DNA from: Psilocybe azurescens | Taxonomy: Eukaryota > Basidiomycota > Agaricomycetes > Agaricales > Agrocybaceae | Direction of reading: 5' to 3' | Length of the DNA stretch: 10,440 bases | NCBI GenBank assembly: GCA_023853785.1 | Contig: JAJIRX010001069.1 | Coordinates: 1-10,440, forward strand | Part shown: positions 7,334 through 10,440 of the stretch, piece after piece | Layout of the letters: every line of letters starts with the position of its first letter | How positions within the stretch are numbered: position 1 is the stretch's first letter | Position numbers and translations under genes: made by a program | Notes under the pieces: model-generated | What the model was told of the DNA's origin: nothing | Database searches by the model: none | What the model saw: the letters and a program-made list of their open reading frames with translations, nothing else

Positions 7334-7399
7334 GTGAGTCACACACCAATGGTTGCATTGTATTCTGACGATATGCTTATTGGTACCCTATCTACCCAG
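7334..7399 (+). other. Intron in kinesin copy B, inside VPYR|ESKL
   Basis: GTGAGT donor at 7334-7339, ctgac branch-like word at 7365-7369, acceptor acccag ending at 7399; 66 bases. Exon ends gta-ccc-tac-cg and next exon starts t-gaa-tcg, so splicing restores the invariant kinesin VPYRESKL. Reading through gives the false VPYLPSESKL, since the intron also contains gtaccctat by chance. Confidence 0.9.
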
Positions 7400-8029
7400 T
7401 GAATCGAAACTGACCAGGCTTCTGCAAGACTCTCTGAGAGGACAAAGACCTGCATCATTGCCACAATATCTCCAGCTAGCCTTAATATCAAAGAAAGCGC
7501 TCTCCACACTTGAATACGCCCTCTGCGCAAAATCCATCTGGAAGAAACCTGAGATTAATCAACGCATGATGTGCAATTCGCTTCTGAAGGATCACATCAT
7601 TGAGATCGAACAGCTCGAAGCTGATCTCCTTGCTGCTCGCGAGAAAAACGGCATATGGTTTTCCGAGGAACACTGCAAGCAGCGTTGCCGAATCAGAACT
7701 GAGGGAAGCAGAATTGGTGGAAGCAAAGAAACAAGTAACGGTCATCGGGAACCAGATGGGAGCCGTCCGCGACGAGTATGACCAGAGTATAGCCCTACTC
7801 AAGTCCAGAGAAGAAGAATTGGACGAGACCAGAATTATTCTTAAACAGACCGAGAATGTCTTATGCCAGCTTGAAGCTGATCTCCTATGTGTCACTGAAT
7901 ATGAAAAGGAAGTCATCATTTGCAAAGCTCATCAAGAGACGGAGGCGACGATCAATGGCGTGGCAATAGGGCTAAAAAATGTAACAGAAGAAAGCCTGCA
8001 TGATCTTGGAAATGTCTTCAAGAAGTTAG

Positions 8030-8077
8030 GTGAGTAGAACCGTCCTGTTTGATGAAGTCGCTCTTAATTTTTTGTAG
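8030..8077 (+). other. Intron in kinesin copy B tail
   Basis: GTGAGT donor at 8030, acceptor ttttgtag ending at 8077; 48 bases. Joining the flanks gives FKKLDRKNKVL across the junction, a sensible continuation of the tail. Confidence 0.8.
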
Positions 8078-8931
8078 ATCGCAAAAATAAAGTCTTAGTT
8101 TCAAACAGATAAATTGTTTGGGAGAATGAAGAACTTATTCACACCTTCGCAGATGCACTCGCAAGAAGCTGGCAGAGTTAGGTCAACTTATGAAGACACT
8201 GAGAAACAGCCTCAAAGATGACACAACAAATTTCCATTCTTCACAAAAACAGACGATATACAGTCAGGTGGTAAGGGTGAATGCCCATTTCAAAGGTGCC
8301 CAGGATCTATTCCAACAAATCGAGAAATGTGAAGCAGTCGGTGACCGTGCGCTATCCGGTCTCAAAGAGCAACTCGAGAAGGCGTATTCGTCCTTCAATT
8401 CTGACGTATCTTCCTGTCAGGGAAAACGGTGGCAGATTGTGAACAACATTCCGGCAAAGCCATATCAGCTGGCTTAGCTCGAAATATTGGAACAATCGGC
8501 GACAATTTTGTCCTCCCTTTGGACTCAATCCTCCGCGACGTCCAAGACTATCTCAGCAATGAGGCGCGCTGTGGGCTGCAGACATTGGGAGAAACTATGA
8601 CCACGCGAGGAATTACTACATCTTCAACGTCAGAATGTCTTGTTGGCTCAGATGCTCGTCAACGAGCGGAAGGACGATAAAGCCAAGAACGACCTGCTCC
8701 AACATGTTTCGGGACTACTTGGCGAATTCATGCAAAAGCGTGGCGACTCTCTGAAGGAATCCATTAGTAACTTGCAATGCGGTAATGCGGAGGTCAGAGA
8801 GCTATTGAAATCGATGTATGAGCGACAGTCCGATCTACACGATAGTCTGTCAACCACAAATGGTGAACTGCAAAATCAGATTGAAGCATCCAGGGATAAA
8901 GGCAGTAGAAGAGAAGGAGAAGGCGGTCCAG

Positions 8932-8990
8932 GTATGAAATTCTAGTTCTCCAACTTCGATGACTGGTTTATACTAATTATGTCTTGTAAG
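8932..8990 (+). other. Probable intron in kinesin copy B tail
   Basis: GTATGA donor at 8932, actaat near 8971, acceptor tgtaag ending at 8990; 59 bases. The preceding frame EKEKAVQ joins in phase to NAATAKEVIRA. The acceptor AAG is less common than CAG or TAG, so the exact end is uncertain. Confidence 0.6.
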
Positions 8991-9123
8991 AATGCCGCAA
9001 CTGCGAAGGAGGTGATAAGGGCTTCAATACAAGACGTGCAAAATGATATTACAAGTTCGGTTACAACCCATTCAAAGTGGGTTAATCGACAGGTACGATC
9101 TATGGACAAATCTTTGCGAAATG

Positions 9124-9175
9124 GTATGTTTATTTTCCTTGACCAATATCGAATATACTGACATCGTATGGGTAG
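9124..9175 (+). other. Intron in kinesin copy B near the C-terminus
   Basis: GTATGT donor at 9124, ctgac branch-like word near 9148, acceptor gggtag ending at 9175; 52 bases. The left exon ends RSMDKSLRN and the right exon holds LKNTVEENV after a one-base frame change. Confidence 0.75.
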
Positions 9176-9250
9176 CTTTTAAAGAATACAGTTGAGGAAA
9201 ATGTGCCAGGATAGAGGCACCAGATGGAATACATGCGAACATCGAAAGTC

Positions 9251-9531
9251 ATCATTCTGCCCAACACAATTTTGTTGTGTCAATTCCCCAGGCAGAAAAA
9301 CACGCCGACCAAGTTGCTTCTTCTAGGAGTCTCTTCTTGTAGTTTACATTTCACCGACCTAAAAATTCATGTCCCAGGCTTGTGTGCTTCTCGCATTACA
9401 CCACGTTGGATGCGTTCCACTTTCAGAAGAACGAGGATCACACGTGTAACATCTATATCCAAACATAATTGTAATGCAGCAGGAAGCGCGTTTCCCTCAT
9501 CCACATCATCAAAAACATTTCTGCTACCGCA
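9251..9531. other. Unassigned stretch between kinesin tail and transposase
   Basis: One frame reads QAEKHADQVASSRSLFL near 9290-9340, which could be more kinesin tail, but it is not diagnostic. The rest shows no motif. It may include the left end of the Plavaka element; I could not identify a terminal inverted repeat by eye. Confidence 0.4.
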
Positions 9532-10440
9532 ATGCTAGTTGACAAGATGCTTTGTCCTCGCTGCTCTGCCCCATTCGAGAATGAATCAAGGCTTTTAAGC
9601 CACATGAATCAGCCAAAGTCTCGTTGTCGTCATGCCTATGAAAATGTTATTCACTTTCGATCTGGAGTTAGTGCCTCGGAAGCGCAAGCAATTGTGCAGG
9701 ATACGGGCCTTGAAACAGACAATCCTATTCATTCAGTAGTCGCAGCAGACTTCTCACCTGAAGATAACTCTATGGACGTCGACCACCGTAATGATCATTC
9801 AAATGATATGGATGTCCACGAAATATTGCCCGAGTCCTCTAGCCCATACTTCAAAGTGGAGTATCCTGGGGCCTCCAAGCAGTACGGCAGAGATGCCACT
9901 TTTATGGAGAAGTTCGACAAAGACAAATATGCAAACCAACGGATCACAAACCTTTATTACCCTTTTTCTTCAAGGGATGAATGGGAGCACGCACTTTTTC
10001 TCCTACGCTCCTCCATGAGTATGAAGGCCATAGATGAATATATTAAATTACAGCTGGTAAGGTCTCCGGTGCCTCAGACTCAGACCACACGCTAATGTCC
10101 GATTTTACAGGTAAAGAAAATGTTCCTTTCGTTCTCCATGGCAAAAGATCTCAAGAATCGGGCAGAAATTCTGCCTAGTGGTCCCGCATGGAAAAGTCGG
10201 TCAATAAGTCCAGCGTATCCGACCAAAGCAGCAGTCGTTTTATATTATAGAGATTCGGTGGAATGTATGCAAGCTCGTCAGTAGCCCACTTCTCCAGGAT
10301 CATATGCAGTACAAGCCTTTCCGTTTATACGATTCAGCTAAAGTAATGCGGGTTTACACTGAGTGGCTGTCGGGCGATGCGGCGCATTATATGAGGTCTG
10401 TAAGATAAAATTTTATCACTATCTCAATGTCTCACCCAGA
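9532..10440 (+). pseudogene. Plavaka-type DNA transposase, 5' part, frameshifted and cut by window edge
   Basis: Plavaka transposases move cut-and-paste DNA elements that are abundant in Agaricomycetes. Start at ATG 9532 or 9547; the second puts the zinc-finger-like CPRC-x(12)-H-x(7)-C motif (CPRCSAPF, LLSHMNQPKSRC) right at the N-terminus, as usual for the family. An acidic linker (SMDVDHRNDHSNDMDV) follows, then YYPFSSRDEWEHALFLL, then IDEYIKLQL, and after an intron VKKMFLSFSMAKDLKNRAEI, LPSGPAWKSR, PTKAAVVLYYRDSVECMQ. One extra base near 10273 ends that frame at TAG 10282-10284; the next frame continues SSPLLQDHMQYKPFRLYDSA and MRVYTEWLSGDAA to about 10399. A GTAAGA at 10400 may open another intron, with CAG at 10437-10439, though 40 bases is short. 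The catalytic domain would lie beyond the window. The first exon is intact for 175 codons, so decay is milder than in the neighbours. Confidence 0.8.
10057..10110 (+). other. Intron in the Plavaka-like transposase
   Basis: GTAAGG donor at 10057, ctaat branch-like word at 10092-10096, acceptor ttttacag ending at 10110; 54 bases. Splicing joins YIKLQL to VKKMFLSFS in frame; without it the frame ends at TAA 10093-10095. Confidence 0.85.

Larger units (their letters stand above)
7019..9250 (+). pseudogene. Kinesin-5 pseudogene, copy B: N-terminus, motor deletion, stalk and tail
   Basis: ATG 7026 starts MTAVRSPLAQEL, with TGA at 7077-7079. The N-terminal extension runs to DGPK (about 7300), then jumps to VPYR-ESKLTRLLQDSL, the end of the motor. 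P-loop, SSRSH and DLAGSE regions are absent, so about 300 residues are deleted and no ATPase could be made. After that come TKTCIIATISPASLNI (7442-7490), TLEYALCAKSIWKKPEINQR (7506-7565, the neck), and a long coiled-coil stalk (EIEQLEADLLAAREKNG, then SELREAELVEAKKQV, and SREEELDETRIILKQTENVL). The tail follows: ESLHDLGNVFKKL (7993-8029), ALSGLKEQLEKAYSSFNSDV, DSILRDVQDYLSNE, AQMLVNERKDDKAKNDLL, AATAKEVIRASIQDVQNDI and NTVEENV (about 9190). Frameshifts occur near 7440, 7496, 7670, 8160, 8425, 8630, 8900 and 9180; TAA at 8110-8112. The 3' end is uncertain. Four introns keep splice signals. Confidence 0.85.

Noticed and set aside
7488..7925. 145-codon minus-strand frame
   Set aside because: It lies opposite the kinesin neck and stalk, which explain the sequence fully.
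1..10440. tRNA or rRNA genes
   Set aside because: No cloverleaf with the expected conserved loop words and no rRNA-like stretches were noticed on either strand; a covariance-model scan was not possible.

Overview
The window looks like gene-poor, repeat-rich nuclear DNA from a filamentous fungus, most likely a mushroom-forming basidiomycete (Agaricomycetes). The reasons are short spliceosomal introns of about 45-66 bases with GTRNGT donors and CTRAY branch-like sites, pyrimidine-rich spacers, a kinesin-5 relic, a Plavaka-type DNA transposase relic, and a broken member of what I recall as a large Agaricomycete-specific family of unknown proteins. No bacterial operons, rRNA, tRNA or CRISPR arrays were seen. 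No long gene in the window is intact: every recognisable gene carries stops and frameshifts, so this reads as a gene and transposon graveyard rather than an active locus.

Layout. Bases 3-32 may be the last codons of a gene entering from the left. Bases 33-800 are AT-rich spacer holding a 38-base-period duplication (330-401), a TATA box (507-514) and a CT-rich tract (518-640). Bases 808-1266 hold three ~152-base tandem units that once encoded a ~51-residue, lysine/serine-rich repeat. A cluster of small structured elements follows: a perfect 13-bp hairpin (1283-1311), three 26-base units pairing an E-box-like site with GAATATTC (1366-1447), and two copies of a 39-base hairpin element (1492-1530, 1678-1716). 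Bases 1717-2180 are pyrimidine-rich noncoding DNA.

Bases 2181 to about 4930 are a pseudogene of an unnamed basidiomycete family, readable in order through all three frames with two introns still recognisable. Bases 4930-5880 hold nothing firm except one intron-like stretch (5438-5491). A minus-strand fragment (5881-6222) has clean codon use and an intron, and I do not recognise it.

Bases 6291 to about 9250 are two head-to-tail kinesin-5 (BimC/Eg5-type) pseudogenes. Copy A runs from the N-terminus to the middle of the motor. Copy B restarts at the N-terminus, lacks most of the motor, rejoins at the end of the motor (VPYRESKL) and continues through the coiled-coil stalk and tail. Bases 9532-10440 are the 5' part of a Plavaka-like transposase with its N-terminal zinc-finger-like motif, one good intron and a frameshift; it runs off the right edge.

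The genes do not appear to form a pathway. What links them is decay: premature stops often fit C-to-T change, reading frames are broken by small indels, and splice sites survive. That pattern suggests DNA-level duplication followed by loss of function, possibly in transposon-rich chromatin. All family assignments come from reading translated motifs by eye and from memory of the families; no search was run.
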